Positions 45,401 to 59,764 of a stretch of DNA of 64,000 nucleotides are shown piece by piece. The stretch is taken from assembly GCF_051401765.1 (NCBI RefSeq), contig NW_027480566.1:847501-911500 (forward strand), in the 5' to 3' direction. The notes below the pieces were generated by a model. The model was not told the origin of the DNA and searched no databases. It saw only the letters and a program-made list of their open reading frames with translations. Source of the DNA: Calliopsis andreniformis. Lineage: Eukaryota > Arthropoda > Insecta > Hymenoptera > Andrenidae. Position 1 is the first letter of the stretch. Every line of letters begins with the position of its first letter. A program made the translations under genes and the position numbers.

Positions 45401-46765
45401 GACACGAACGCTCCATGATTCTCGATTATCTCGACACAGGTAAGAGACAGAGGACAGCAAGTGTATGGTTTTAGAGAGCCACGAGCACCAGGAATAAGGA
45501 TCTACCGTTGTCCCTTCGTTCCGTCGACATTCGGTTCCGGAGCGACACGAACGGGGACTTAGAATTTTTTCGCTCGGGCTCCGGAGCGACACGAACGGGG
45601 ACTTAGCATTTTTCGCTCGAACTCCGGAGCGACACGATCGCTCCGTTATTCTACGTTCTCTCGGTCCACGGGCATCAGAGAGCAAAACAGCCTAATAGTT
45701 TTAGAGTGCCTCAACGATCAGGAATAAGGATCTAACGTTCTCGTTTCGAACCGACGACTTTCGGTTCCGGAGCGACACGAACGCTCCATGATTCTCGATT
45801 ATCTCGACACAGGTAAGAGACAGAGGACAACAAGTGTATGGTTTTAGAGAGCCACGAGCACAAGGAATAAGGGTCTACCGTTGTCCCTTCGTTCCGTCGA
45901 CATTCGGTTCCGGAGCGACACGAACGGTGACTTAGAATTTTTTCGCTCGAACTCCGGAGCGACACGATCGCTCCGTTATTCTACGTTCTCTCGGTCCACG
46001 GGCATCAGAGAGCAAAACAGCCTAATAGTTTTAGAGTGCCTCAACGATCAGGAATAAGGATCTAACGTTCTCGTTTCGAACCGACGACTTTCGGTTCCGG
46101 AGCGACACGAACGCTCCATGATTCACGATTATCTCGACACAGGTAAGAGACAGAGGACAACAAGTGTATGGATTTAGAGAGCCACGAGCACCAGGAATAA
46201 GGATCTACCGTTGTCCCTTCGTTCCGTCGACATTCGGTTCCGGAGCGACACGAACGGGGACTTAGAATTTTTTCGATCGGGCTCCGGAGCGACACGAACG
46301 GGGACTTAGCATTTTTTCGCTCGAACTCCGGAGCGACACGATCGCTCCGTTATTCTACGTTCTCTCGGTCCACGGGCATCAGAGAGCAAAACAGCCTAAT
46401 AGTTTTGGAGTGCCTCAACGATCAGGAATAAGGATCTAACGTTCTCGTTTCGAACCGACGACTTTCGGTTCCGGAGCGACAGGAACGCTCCATGATTCTC
46501 GATTATCTCGACACAGGTAAGAGACAGAGGACAACAAGTGTATGGTTTTAGAGAGCCACGAGCACCAGGAATAAGGATCTACCGTTGTCCCTTCGTTCCG
46601 TCGACATTCGGTTCCGGAGCGACACGAACGGGGACTTAGAATTTTTTCGATCGGGCTCCGGAGCGACACGATCGCTCCGTTATTCTACGTTCTCTCGGTC
46701 CACGGGCATCAGAGAGCTAAACAGCCTAATAGTTTTAGAGTGCCTCAACGAGCAGGAATAAGGAT
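30423..46765. repeat. Satellite array, middle section with mixed local duplications
   Basis: Unit references: 30423, 30753, 31127, 31501, 31831, 32161, 32535, 32865, 33238, 33568, 33942, 34316, 34646, 35020, 35350, 35680, 36010, 36340, 36670, 37043, 37373, 37703, 38077, 38407, 38781, 39111, 39485, 39815, 40145, 40519, 40893, 41223, 41553, 41883, 42257, 42631, 42961, 43291, 43621, 43951, 44325, 44655, 44985, 45359, 45732, 46062, 46436. A 704-bp pair (38077-38780 and 38781-39484) is a clear tandem duplication. The pair at 30753-31500 recurs at about 40519, 9766 bp away, sharing a rare CCTCATAGTTTAAGAG variant. Confidence 0.85.
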
Positions 46766-49700
46766 CTAACGTTCTCGTTTCGAACCGACGACTTTCGGTT
46801 CCGCAGCGACACGAACGCTCCATGATTCTCGATTATCTCGACACAGGTAAGAGACAGAGGACAACAAGTGTATGGTTTTAGAGAGCCACGAGCACCAGGA
46901 ATAAGGATCTACCGTTGTCCCTTCGTTCCGTCGACATTCGGTTCCAGAGCGACACGAACGGGACTTAGAATTTTTTCGCTCGGGCTCCGGAGCGACACGA
47001 ACGGGGACTTAGAATTTTTCGCTCGAACTCCGGAGCGACACGATCGCTCCGTTATTCTACGTTCTCTCGGTCCACGGGCATCAGAGAGCAAAACAGCCTA
47101 ATAGTTTTAGAGTGCCTCAACGATCAGGAATAAGGATCTAACGTTCTCGTTTCGAACCGACGACTTTCGGTTCCGGAGCGACACGAACGCTCCATGATTC
47201 ACGATTATCTCGACACAGGTAAGAGACAGAGGACAACAAGTGTATGGATTTAGAGAGCCACGAGCACCAGGAATAAGGATCTACCGTTGTCCCTTCGTTC
47301 CGTCGACATTCGGTTCCGGAGCGACACGAACGGGGACTTAGAATTTTTTCGCTCGGGCTCCGGAGCGACACGAACGGGGACTTAGCATTTTTTCGCTCGA
47401 ACTCCGGAGCGACACGATCGCTCCGTTATTCTACGTTCTCTCGGTCCACGGGCATCAGAGAGCAAAACAGCCTAATAGTTTTGGAGTGCCTCAACGATCA
47501 GGAATAAGGATCTAACGTTCTCGTTTCGAACCGACGACTTTCGGTTCCGGAGCGACAGGAACGCTCCATGATTCTCGATTATCTCGACACAGGTAAGAGA
47601 CAGAGGACAACAAGTGTATGGATTTAGAGAGCCACGAGCACCAGGAATAAGGATCTACCGTTGTCCCTTCGTTCCGCCGACATTCGGTTCCGGAGCGACA
47701 CGAACGGGGACTTAGAATTTTTTCGCTCGAACTCCGGAGCGACACGATCGCTCCGTTATTCTACGTTCTCTCGGTCCACGGGCATCAGAGAGCAAAACAG
47801 CCTAATAGTTTTAGAGTGCCTCAACGATCAGGAATAAGGATCTAACGTTCTCGTTTCGAACCGACGACTTTCGGTTCCGGAGCGACACGAACGCTCCATG
47901 ATTCTCGATTATCTCGACACAGGTAAGAGACAGAGGACAACAAGTGTATGGTTTTAGAGAGCCACGAGCACAAGGAATAAGGGTCTACCGTTGTCCCTTC
48001 GTTCCGTCGACATTCGGTTCCGGAGCGACACGAACGGTGACTTAGAATTTTTTCGCTCGAACTCCGGAGCGACACGATCGCTCCGTTATTCTACGTTCTC
48101 TCGGTCCACGGGCATCAGAGAGCAAAACAGCCTAATAGTTTTAGAGTGCCTCAACGATCAGGAATAAGGATCTAACGTTCTCGTTTCGAACCGACGACTT
48201 TCGGTTCCGGAGCGACACGAACGCTCCATGATTCACGATTATCTCGACACAGGTAAGAGACAGAGGACAACAAGAGTATGGATTTAGAGAGCCACGAGCA
48301 CCAGGAATAAGGATCTACCGTTGTCCCTTCGTTCCGTCGACATTCGGTTCCGGAGCGACACGAACGGGGACTTAGAATTTTTTCGCTCGGGCTCCGGAGC
48401 GACACGAACGGGGACTTAGCATTTTTTCGCTCGAACTCCGGAGCGACACGATCGCTCCGTTATTCTACGTTCTCTCGGTCCACGGGCATCAGAGAGCAAA
48501 ACAGCCTAATAGTTTTGGAGTGCCTCAACGATCAGGAATAAGGATCTAACGTTCTCGTTTCGAACCGACGACTTTCGGTTCCGGAGCGACAGGAACGCTC
48601 CATGATTCTCGATTATCTCGACACAGGTAAGAGACAGAGGACAACAAGTGTATGGTTTTAGAGAGCCACGAGCACCAGGAATAAGGATCTACCGTTGTCC
48701 CTTCGTTCCGTCGACATTCGGTTCCGGAGCGACACGAACGGGGACTTAGAATTTTTTCGCTCGGGCTCCGGAGCGACACGAACGGGGACTTAGAATTTTT
48801 TCGCTCGAACTCCGGAGCGACACGATCGCTCCGTTATTCTACGTTCTCTCGGTCCACGGGCATCAGAGAGCAAAACAGCCTAATAGTTTTAGAGTGCCTC
48901 AACGATCAGGAATAAGGATCTAACGTTCTCGTTTCGAACCGACGACTTTCGGTTCCGGAGCGACACGAACGCTCCATGATTCACGATTATCTCGACACAG
49001 GTAAGAGACAGAGGACAACAAGAGTATGGATTTAGAGAGCCACGAGCACCAGGAATAAGGATCTACCGTTGTCCCTTCGTTCCGTCGACATTCGGTTCCG
49101 GAGCGACACGAACGGGGACTTAGAATTTTTTCGCTCGGGCTCCGGAGCGACACGAACGGGGACTTAGCATTTTTTCGCTCGAACTCCGGAGCGACACGAT
49201 CGCTCCGTTATTCTACGTTCTCTCGGTCCACGGGCATCAGAGAGCAAAACAGCCTAATAGTTTTGGAGTGCCTCAACGATCAGGAATAAGGATCTAACGT
49301 TCTCGTTTCGAACCGACGACTTTCGGTTCCGGAGCGACAGGAACGCTCCATGATTCTCGATTATCTCGACACAGGTAAGAGACAGAGGACAACAAGTGTA
49401 TGGTTTTAGAGAGCCACGAGCACCAGGAATAAGGATCTACCGTTGTCCCTTCGTTCCGTCGACATTCGGTTCCGGAGCGACACGAACGGGGACTTAGAAT
49501 TTTTTCGCTCGGGCTCCGGAGCGACACGAACGGGGACTTAGAATTTTTTCGTTCGAACTCCGGAGCGACACGATCGCTCCGTTATTCTACGTTCTCTCGG
49601 GCCACGGGCATCAGAGAGCAAAACAGCCTAATAGTTTTAGAGTGCCTCAACGATCGGGTATAAGGATCTAACGTTCTCGTTTCGAACCGACGACTTTCGG

Positions 49701-52700
49701 TTCCGGATCGACACGACCGCTCCATGATTCTCTATTATCTCGACACAGGAAAGAGACAGAGGACAACAAGTGTATGGATTTAGAGAGCCACGAGCACCAG
49801 GAATAAGGATCTACCGTTGTCCCTTCGTTCCGTCGACATTCGGTTCCGGAGCGACACGAACGGTGACTTAGAATTTTTTCGCTCGAACTCCGGAGCGACA
49901 CGATCGCTCCGTTATTCTACGTTCTCTCGGTCCACGGGCATCAGAGAGCAAAACAGCCTAATAGTTTTAGAGTGCCTCAACGATCAGGAATAAGGATCTA
50001 ACGTTCTCGTTTCGAACCGACGACTTTCGGTTCCGGAGCGACACGACCGCTCCATGATTCTCTATTATCTCGACACAGGTAAGAGACAGAGGACAACAAG
50101 TGTATGGATTTAGAGAGCCACGAGCACCAGGAATAAGGATCTACCGTTGTCCCTTCGTTCCGTCGACATTCGGCTCCGGAGCGACACGAACGGGGACTTA
50201 GAATTTTTTCGCTCGGGCTCCGGAGCGACACGAACGGGGACTTAGCATTTTTTCGCTCGAACTCCGGAGCGACACGATCGCTCCGTTATTCTACGTTCTC
50301 TCGGTCCACGGGCATCAGAGAGCAAAACAGCCTAATAGTTTTGGAGTGCCTCAACGATCAGGAATAAGGATCCAACGTTCTCGTTTCGAACCGACGACTT
50401 TCGGTTCCGGAGCGACACGAACGCTCCATGATTCTCGATTATCTCGACACAGGTAAGAGACAGAGGACAACAAGTGTATGGTTTTAGAGAGCCACGAGCA
50501 CCAGGAATAAGGATCTACCGTTGTCCCTTCGTTCCGTCGACATTCGGTTCCGGAGCGACACGAACGGGGACTTAGAATTTTTTCGCTCGGGCTCCGGAGC
50601 CACACGATCGCTCCGTTATTCTACGTTCTCTCGGTCCACGGGCATCAGAGAGCAAAACAGCCTAATAGTTTTAGAGTGCCTCAACGATCAGGAATAAGGA
50701 TCTAACGTTCTCGTTTCGAACCGACGACTTTCGGTTCCGGAGCGACACGAACGCTCCATGATTCTCGATTATCTCGACACAGGTAAGAGACAGAGGACAA
50801 CAAGTGTATGGTTTTAGAGAGCCACGAGCACAAGGAATAAGGATCTACCGTTGTCCCTTCGTTCCGTCGACATTCGGTTCCGGAGCGACACGAACGGTGA
50901 CTTAGAATTTTTTCGCTCGAACTCCGGAGCGACACGATCGCTCCGTTATTCTACGTTCTCTCGGTCCACGGGCATCAGAGAGCAAAACAGCCTAATAGTT
51001 TTAGAGTGCCTCAACGATCAGGAATAAGGATCTAACGTTCTCGTTTCGAACCGACGACTTTCGGTTCCGGAGCGACACGAACGCTCCATGATTCACGATT
51101 ATCTCGACACAGGTAAGAGACAGAGGACAACAAGTGTATGGATTTAGAGAGCCACGAGCACCAGGAATAAGGATCTACCGTTGTCCCTTCGTTCCGTCGA
51201 CATTCGGTTCCGGAGCGACACGAACGGGGACTTAGAATTTTTTCGCTCGGGCTCCGGAGCGACACGAACGGGGACTTAGCATTTTTTCGCTCGAACTCCG
51301 GAGCGACACGATCGCTCCGTTATTCTACGTTCTCTTGGTCCACGGGCATCAGAGAGCAAAACAGCCTAATAGTTTTGGAGTGCCTCAACGATCAGGAATA
51401 AGGATCTAACGTTCTCGTTTCGAACCGACGACTTTCGGTTCCGGAGCGACAGGAACGCTCCATGATTCTCGATTATCTCGACACAGGTAAGAGACAGAGG
51501 ACAACAAGTGTATGGTTTTAGAGAGCCGCGAGCACCAGGAATAAGGATCTACCGTTGTCCCTTCGTTCCGTCGACATTCGGTTCCGGAGCGACACGAACG
51601 GGGACTTACAATTTTTTCGATCGTGCTCCGGAGCGACACGATCGCTCCGTTATTCTACGTTCTCTCGGTCCACGGGCATCAGAGAGCAAAACAGCCTAAT
51701 AGTTTTAGAGTGCCTCAACGATCAGGAATAAGGATCTAACGTTCTCGTTTCGAATCGACGACTTTCGGTTCCGGAGCGACACGACCGCTCCATGATTCTC
51801 TATTATCTCGACACAGGTAAGAGACAGAGGACAACAAGTGTATGGATTTAGAGAGCCACGAGCACCAGGAATAAGGATCTACCGTTGTCCCTTCGTTCCG
51901 TCGACATTCAGCTCCGGAGCGACACGAACGGGGACTTAGAATTTTTTCGCTCGGGCTCCGGAGCGACACGAACGGGGACTTAGAATTTTTTCGCTCGAAC
52001 TCCGGAACGACACGATCGCTCCGTTATTCTACGTTCTCTCGGTCCACGGGCATCAGAGAGCAAAACAGCCTAATAGTTTTAGAGTGCCTCAACGATCAGG
52101 AAGAAGGATCTAACGTTCTCGTTTCGAACCGACGACTTTCGGTTCCGGAGCGACACGAACGCTCCATGATTCTCGATTATCTCGACACAGGTAAGAGACA
52201 GAGGACAACAAGTGTATGGTTTTAGAGAGCCACGAGCACAAGGAATAAGGATCTACCGTTGTCCCTTCGTTCCGTCGACATTCGGTTCCGGAGCGACACG
52301 AACGGTGACTTAGAATTTTTTCGCTCGAACTCCGGAGCGACACGATCGCTCCGTTATTCTACGTTCTCTCGGTCCACGGGCATCAGAGAGCAAAACAGCC
52401 TAATAGTTTTAGAGTGCCTCAACGATCAGGAATAAGGATCTAACGTTCTCGTTTCGAACCGACGACTTTCGGTTCCGGAGCGACACGACCGCTCCATGAT
52501 TCTCTATTATCTCGACACAGGTAAGAGACAGAGGACAACAAGTGTATGGTTTTAGAGAGCCACGAGCACAAGGAATAAGGATCTACCGTTGTCCCTTCGT
52601 TCCGTCGACATTCGGTTCCGGAGCGACACGAACGGTGACTTATAATTTTTTCGCTCGAACTCCGGAGCGACACGATCGCTCCGTTATTCTACGTTCTCTC

Positions 52701-54881
52701 GGTCCACGGGCATCAGAGAGCAAAACAGCCTAATAGTTTTAGAGTGCCTCAACGATCAGGAATAAGGATCTAACGTTCTCGTTTCGAACCGACGACTTTC
52801 GGTTCCGGAGCGACACGACCGCTCCATGATTCTCTATTATCTCGACACAGGTAAGAGACAGAGGACAACAAGTGTATGGATTTAGAGAGCCACGAGCACC
52901 AGGAATAAGGATCTACCGTTGTCCCTTCGTTCCGTCGACATTCGGCTCCGGAGCGACACGAACGGGGACTTAGAATTTTTTCGCTCGGGCTCCGGAGCGA
53001 CACGAACGGGGACTTAGCATTTTTTCGCTCGAACTCCGGAGCGACACGATCGCTCCGTTATTCCACGTTCTCTCGGTCCACGGGCATCAGAGAGCAAAAC
53101 AGCCTAACAGTTTTAGAGTGCCTCAACGATCAGGAATAAGGATCCAACGTTCTCGTTTCGAACCGACGACTTTCGGTTCCGGAGCGACACGAACGCTCCA
53201 TGATTCTCGATTATCTCGACACAGGTAAGAGACAGAGGACAACAAGTGTATGGTTTTAGAGAGCCACGAGCACCAGGAATAAGGATCTACCGTTGTCCCT
53301 TCGTTCCGTCGACATTCGGTTCCGGAGCGACACGAACGGGGACTTAGAATTTTTTCGCTCGGGCTCCGGAGCCACACGATCGCTCCGTTATTCTACGTTC
53401 TCTCGGTCCACGGGCATCAGAGAGCAAAACAGCCTAATAGTTTTAGAGGGCCTCAACGATCAGGAATAAGGATCTAACGTTCTCGTTTCGAACCGACGAC
53501 TTTCGGTTCCGGAGCGACACGAACGCTCCATGATTCACGATTATCTCGACACAGGTAAGAGACAGAGGACAACAAGTGTATGGTTTTAGAGAGCCACGAG
53601 CACCAGGAATAAGGATCTACCGTTGTCCCTTCGTTCTGTCGACATTCGGTTCCGGAGCGACACGAACGGGGACTTAGAATTTTTTCGCTCGGGCTCCGGA
53701 GCGACACGAACGGGGACTTAGCATTTTTTCGCTCGAACTCCGGAGCGACACGATCGCTCCGTTATTCTACGTTCTCTCGGTCCACGGGCATCAGAGAGCA
53801 AAACAGCCTAATAGTTTTAGAGTGCCTCAACGATCAGGAATAAGGATCTAACGTTCTCGTTTCGAACCGACGACTTTCGGTTCCGCAGCGACACGAACGC
53901 TCCATGATTCTCGATTATCTCGACACAGGTAAGAGACAGAGGACAACAAGTGTATGGTTTTAGAGAGCCACGAGCACCAGGAATAAGGATCTACCGTTGT
54001 CCCTTCGTTCCGTCGACATTCGGTTCCGGAGCGACACGAACGGGGACTTAGAATTTTTTCGCTCGGGCTCCGGAGCGACACGAACGGGGACTTAGAATTT
54101 TTTCGCTCGAACTCCGGAGCGACACGATCGCTCCGTTATTCTACGTTCTCTCGGTCCACGGGCATCAGAGAGCAAAACAGCCTAATAGTTTTAGAGTGCC
54201 TCAACGATCGGGTATAAGGATCTAACGTTCTCGTTTCGAACCGACGACTTTCGGTTCCGGATCGACACGACCGCTCCATGATTCTCTATTATCTCGACAC
54301 AGGTAAGAGACAGAGGACAACAAGTGTATGGATTTAGAGAGCCACGAGCACCAGGAATAAGGATCTACCGTTGTCCCTTCGTTCCGTCGACATTCGGTTC
54401 CGGAGCGACACGAACGGGGACTTAGAATTTTTTCGCTCGAACTCCGGAGCGACACGATCGCTCCGTTATTCTACGTTCTCTCGGTCCACGGGCATCAGAG
54501 AGCAAAACAGCCTAATAGTTTTAGAGTGCCTCAACGATCAGGAATAAGGATCTAACGTTCTCGTTTCGAACCGACGACTTTCGGTTCCGGAGCGACACGA
54601 ACGCTCCATGATTCTCGATTATCTCGACACAGGTAAGAGACAGAGGACAACAAGTGTATGGTTTTAGAGAGCCACGAGCACAAGGAATAAGGGTCTACCG
54701 TTGTCCCTTCGTTCCGTCGACATTCGGTTCCGGAGCGACACGAACGGGGACTTAGAATTTTTTCGTTCGGGCTCCGGAGCGACACGATCGCTCCGTTATT
54801 CTACGTTCTCTCGGTCCACGGGCATCAGAGAGCTAAACAGCCTAATAGTTTTAGAGTGCCTCAACGATCAGGAATAAGGAT
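46766..54881. repeat. Satellite array, right-middle section
   Basis: Unit references: 46766, 47138, 47512, 47842, 48172, 48546, 48920, 49294, 49668, 49998, 50372, 50702, 51032, 51406, 51736, 52110, 52440, 52770, 53144, 53474, 53848, 54222, 54552. A 748-bp pair (48172-48919 and 48920-49667) shares the rare ACAAGAGTATGG variant. The unit at 53474 shares the rare TTCTGTCGAC variant with 44985, 8489 bp away. Confidence 0.85.
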
Positions 54882-57800
54882 CTAACGTTCTCGTTTCGAA
54901 CCGACGACTTTCGGTTCCGCAGCGACACGAACGCTCCATGATTCTCGATTATCTCGACACAGGTAAGAGACAGAGGACAACAAGTGTATGGTTTTAGAGA
55001 GCCACGAGCACCAGGAATAAGGATCTACCGTTGTCCCTTCGTTCCGTCGACATTCGGTTCCGGAGCGACACGAACGGGGACTTAGAATTTTTTCGCTCGG
55101 GCTCCGGAGCGACACGAACGGGGACTTAGAATTTTTTCGCTCGAACTCCGGAGCGACACGATCGCTCCGTTATTCTACGTTCTCTCGGTCCACGGGCATC
55201 AGAGAGCAAAACAGCCTAATAGTTTTAGAGTGCCTCAACGATCGGGTATAAGGATCTAACGTTCTCGTTTCGAACCGACGACTTTCGGTTCCGGATCGAC
55301 ACGACCGCTCCATGATTCTCTATTATCTCGACACAGGTAAGAGACAGAGGACAACAAGTGTATGGATTTAGAGAGCCACGAGCACCAGGAATAAGGATCT
55401 ACCGTTGTCCCTTCGTTCCGTCGACATTCGGTTCCGGAGCGACACGAACGGGGACTTAGAATTTTTTCGCTCGAACTCCGGAGCGACACGATCGCTCCGT
55501 TATTCTACGTTCTCTCGGTCCACGGGCATCAGAGAGCAAAACAGCCTAATAGTTTTAGAGTGCCTCAACGATCAGGAATAAGGATCTAACGTTCTCGTTT
55601 CGAACCGACGACTTTCGGTTCCGGAGCGACACGAACGCTCCATGATTCTCGATTATCTCGACACAGGTAAGAGACAGAGGACAACAAGTGTATGGTTTTA
55701 GAGAGCCACGAGCACAAGGAATAAGGGTCTACCGTTGTCCCTTCGTTCCGTCGACATTCGGTCCGGAGCGACACGAACGGTGACTTAGAATTTTTTCGCT
55801 CGAACTCCGGAGCGACACGATCGCTCCGTTATTCTACGTTCTCTCGGTCCACGGGCATCAGAGAGCAAAACAGCCTAATAGTTTTAGAGTGCCTCAACGA
55901 TCAGGAATAAGGATCTAACGTTCTCGTTTCGAACCGACGACTTTCGGTTCCGGAGCGACACGAACGCTCCATGATTCACGATTATCTCGACACAGGTAAG
56001 AGACAGAGGACAACAAGTGTATGGATTTAGAGAGCCACGAGCACCAGGAATAAGGATCTACCGTTGTCCCTTCGTTCCGTCGACATTCGGTTCCGGAGCG
56101 ACACGAACGGGGACTTAGAATTTTTTCGATCGGGCTCCGGAGCGACACGAACGGGGACTTAGCATTTTTTCGCTCGAACTCCGGAGCGACACGATCGCTC
56201 CGTTATTCTACGTTCTCTCGGTCCACGGGCATCAGAGAGCAAAACAGCCTAATAGTTTTGGAGTGCCTCAACGATCAGGAATAAGGATCTAACGTTCTCG
56301 TTTCGAACCGACGACTTTCGGTTCCGGAGCGACAGGAACGCTCCATGATTCTCGATTATCTCGACACAGGTAAGAGACAGAGGACAACAAGTGTATGGTT
56401 TTAGAGAGCCACGAGCACCAGGAATAAGGATCTACCGTTGTCCCTTCGTTCCGTCGACATTCGGTTCCGGAGCGACACGAACGGGGACTTAGAATTTTTT
56501 CGATCGGGCTCCGGAGCGACACGATCGCTCCGTTATTCTACGTTCTCTCGGTCCACGGGCATCAGAGAGCTAAACAGCCTAATAGTTTTAGAGTGCCTCA
56601 ACGATCAGGAATAAGGATCTAACGTTCTCGTTTCGAACCGACGACTTTCGGTTCCGCAGCGACACGAACGCTCCATGATTCTCGATTATCTCGACACAGG
56701 TAAGAGACAGAGGACAACAAGTGTATGGTTTTAGAGAGCCACGAGCACCAGGAATAAGGATCTACCGTTGTCCCTTCGTTCCGTCGACATTCGGTTCCGG
56801 AGCGACACGAACGGGGACTTAGAATTTTTTCGCTCGGGCTCCGGAGCGACACGAACGGGGACTTAGAATTTTTTCGCTCGAACTCCGGAGCGACACGATC
56901 GCTCCGTTATTCTACGTTCTCTCGGTCCACGGGCATCAGAGAGCAAAACAGCCTAATAGTTTTAGAGTGCCTCAACGATCGGGTATAAGGATCTAACGTT
57001 CTCGTTTCGAACAGACGACTTTCGGTTCCGGATCGACACGACCGCTCCATGATTCTCTATTATCTCGACACAGGTAAGAGACAGAGGACAACAAGTGTAT
57101 GGATTTAGAGAGCCACGAGCACCAGGAATAAGGATCTACCGTTGTCCCTTCGTTCCGCCGACATTCGGTTCCGGAGCGACACGAACGGGGACTTAGAATT
57201 TTTTCGCTCGAACTCCGGAGCGACACGATCGCTCCGTTATTCTACGTTCTCTCGGTCCACGGGCATCAGAGAGCAAAACAGCCTAATAGTTTTAGAGTGC
57301 CTCAACGATCAGGAATAAGGATCTAACGTTCTCGTTTTGAACCGACAACTTTCGGTTCCGGAGCGACACGAACGCTCCATGATTCTCGATTATCTCGACA
57401 CAGGTAAGAGACAGAGGACAACAAGTGTATGGTTTTAGAGAGCCACGAGCACAAGGAATAAGGGTCTACCGTTGTCCCTTCGTTCCGTCGACATTCGGTT
57501 CCGGAGCGACACGAACGGTGACTTAGAATTTTTTCGCTCGAACTCCGGAGCGACACGATCGCTCCGTTATTCTACGTTCTCTCGGTCCACGGGCATCAGA
57601 GAGCAAAACAGCCTAATAGTTTTAGAGTGCCTCAACGATCAGGAATAAGGATCTAACGTTCTCGTTTCGAACCGACGACTTTCGGTTCCGGAGCGACACG
57701 AACGCTCCATGATTCACGATTATCTCGACACAGGTAAGAGACAGAGGACAACAAGTGTATGGATTTAGAGAGCCACGAGCACCAGGAATAAGGATCTACC

Positions 57801-59764
57801 GTTGTCCCTTCGTTCCGTCGACATTCGGTTCCGGAGCGACACGAACGGGGACTTAGAATTTTTTCGCTCGGGCTCCGGAGCGACACGAACGGGGACTTAG
57901 CATTTTTTCGCTCGAACTCCGGAGCGACACGATCGCTCCGTTATTCTACGTTCTCTCGGTCCACGGGCATCAGAGAGCAAAACAGCCTAATAGTTTTGGA
58001 GTGCCTCAACGATCAGGAATAAGGATCTAACGTTCTCGTTTCGAACCGACGACTTTCGGTTCCGGAGCGACAGGAACGCTCCATGATTCTCGATTATCTC
58101 GACACAGGTAAGAGACAGAGGACAACAAGTGTATGGTTTTAGAGAGCCACGAGCACCAGGAATAAGGATCTACCGTTGTCCCTTCGTTCCGTCGACATTC
58201 GGTTCCGGAGCGACACGAACGGGGACTTAGAATTTTTTCGATCGGGCTCCGGAGCGACACGATCGCTCCGTTATTCTACGTTCTCTCGGTCCACGGGCAT
58301 CAGAGAGCTAAACAGCCTAATAGTTTTAGAGTGCCTCAACGATCAGGAATAAGGATCTAACGTTCTCGTTTCGAACCGACGACTTTCGGTTCCGCAGCGA
58401 CACGAACGCTCCATGATTCTCGATTATCTCGACACAGGTAAGAGACAGAGGACAACAAGTGTATGGTTTTAGAGAGCCACGAGCACCAGGAATAAGGATC
58501 TACCGTTGTCCCTTCGTTCCGTCGACATTCGGTTCCGGAGCGACACGAACGGGGACTTAGAATTTTTTCGCTCGGGCTCCGGAGCGACACGAACGGGGAC
58601 TTAGAATTTTTTCGCTCGAACTCCGGAGCGACACGATCGCTCCGTTATTCTACGTTCTCTCGGTCCACGGGCATCAGAGAGCAAAACAGCCTAATAGTTT
58701 TAGAGTGCCTCAACGATCGGGTATAAGGATCTAACGTTCTCGTTTCGAACCGACGACTTTCGGTTCCGGATCGACACGACCGCTCCATGATTCTCTATTA
58801 TCTCGACACAGGTAAGAGACAGAGGACAACAAGTGTATGGATTTAGAGAGCCACGAACACCAGGAATAAGGATCTACCGTTGTCCCTTCGTTCCGTCGAC
58901 ATTCGGTTCCGGAGCGACACGAACGGGGACTTAGAATTTTTTCGCTCGAACTCCGGAGCGACACGATCGCTCCGTTATTCTACGTTCTCTCGGTCCACGG
59001 GCATCAGAGAGCAAAACAGCCTAATAGTTTTAGAGTGCCTCAACGATCAGGAATAAGGATCTAACGTTCTCGTTTCGAACCGACGACTTTCGGTTCCGGA
59101 GCGACACGAACGCTCCATGATTCTCGATTATCTCGACACAGGTAAGAGACAGAGGACAACAAGTGTATGGTTTTAGAGAGCCACGAGCACAAGGAATAAG
59201 GGTCTACCGTTGTCCCTTCGTTCCGTCGACATTCGGTTCCGGAGCGACACGAACGGTGACTTAGAATTTTTTCGCTCGAACTCCGGAGCGACACGATCGC
59301 TCCGTTATTCTACGTTCTCTCGGTCCACGGGCATCAGAGAGCAAAACAGCCTAATAGTTTTAGAGTGCCTCAACGATCAGGAATAAGGATCTAACGTTCT
59401 CGTTTCGAACCGACGACTTTCGGTTCCGGAGCGACACGAACGCTCCATGATTCACGATTATCTCGACACAGGTAAGAGTCAGAGGACAACAAGTGTATGG
59501 ATTTAGAGAGCCACGAGCACCAGGAATAAGGATCTACCGTTGTCCCTTCGTTCCGTCGACATTCGGTTCCGGAGCGACACGAACGGGGACTTAGAATTTT
59601 TTCGCTCGGGCTCCGGAGCGACACGAACGGGGACTTAGCATTTTTTCGCTCGAACTCCGGAGCGACACGATCGCTCCGTTATTCTACGTTCTCTCGGTCC
59701 ACGGGCATCAGAGAGCAAAACAGCCTAATAGTTTTGGAGTGCCTCAACGATCAGGAATAAGGAT
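54882..59764. repeat. Five-unit higher-order repeat (about 1738 bp), three copies, last one incomplete
   Basis: Copies start at 54882, 56619 and 58357. Unit references are 54882, 55256, 55586, 55915, 56289, then 56619, 56993, 57323, 57653, 58027, then 58357, 58731, 59061, 59391. In each copy the units carry in order: CCGCAGCGAC; CGGATCGACACGACCG with GGGTATAAGG; AGGGTCTACC; TTCACGATTATC; and GACAGGAACG with TTTTGGAG just before. The third copy runs into a modified fifth unit at 59765 that gains a 44-bp module. Confidence 0.9.
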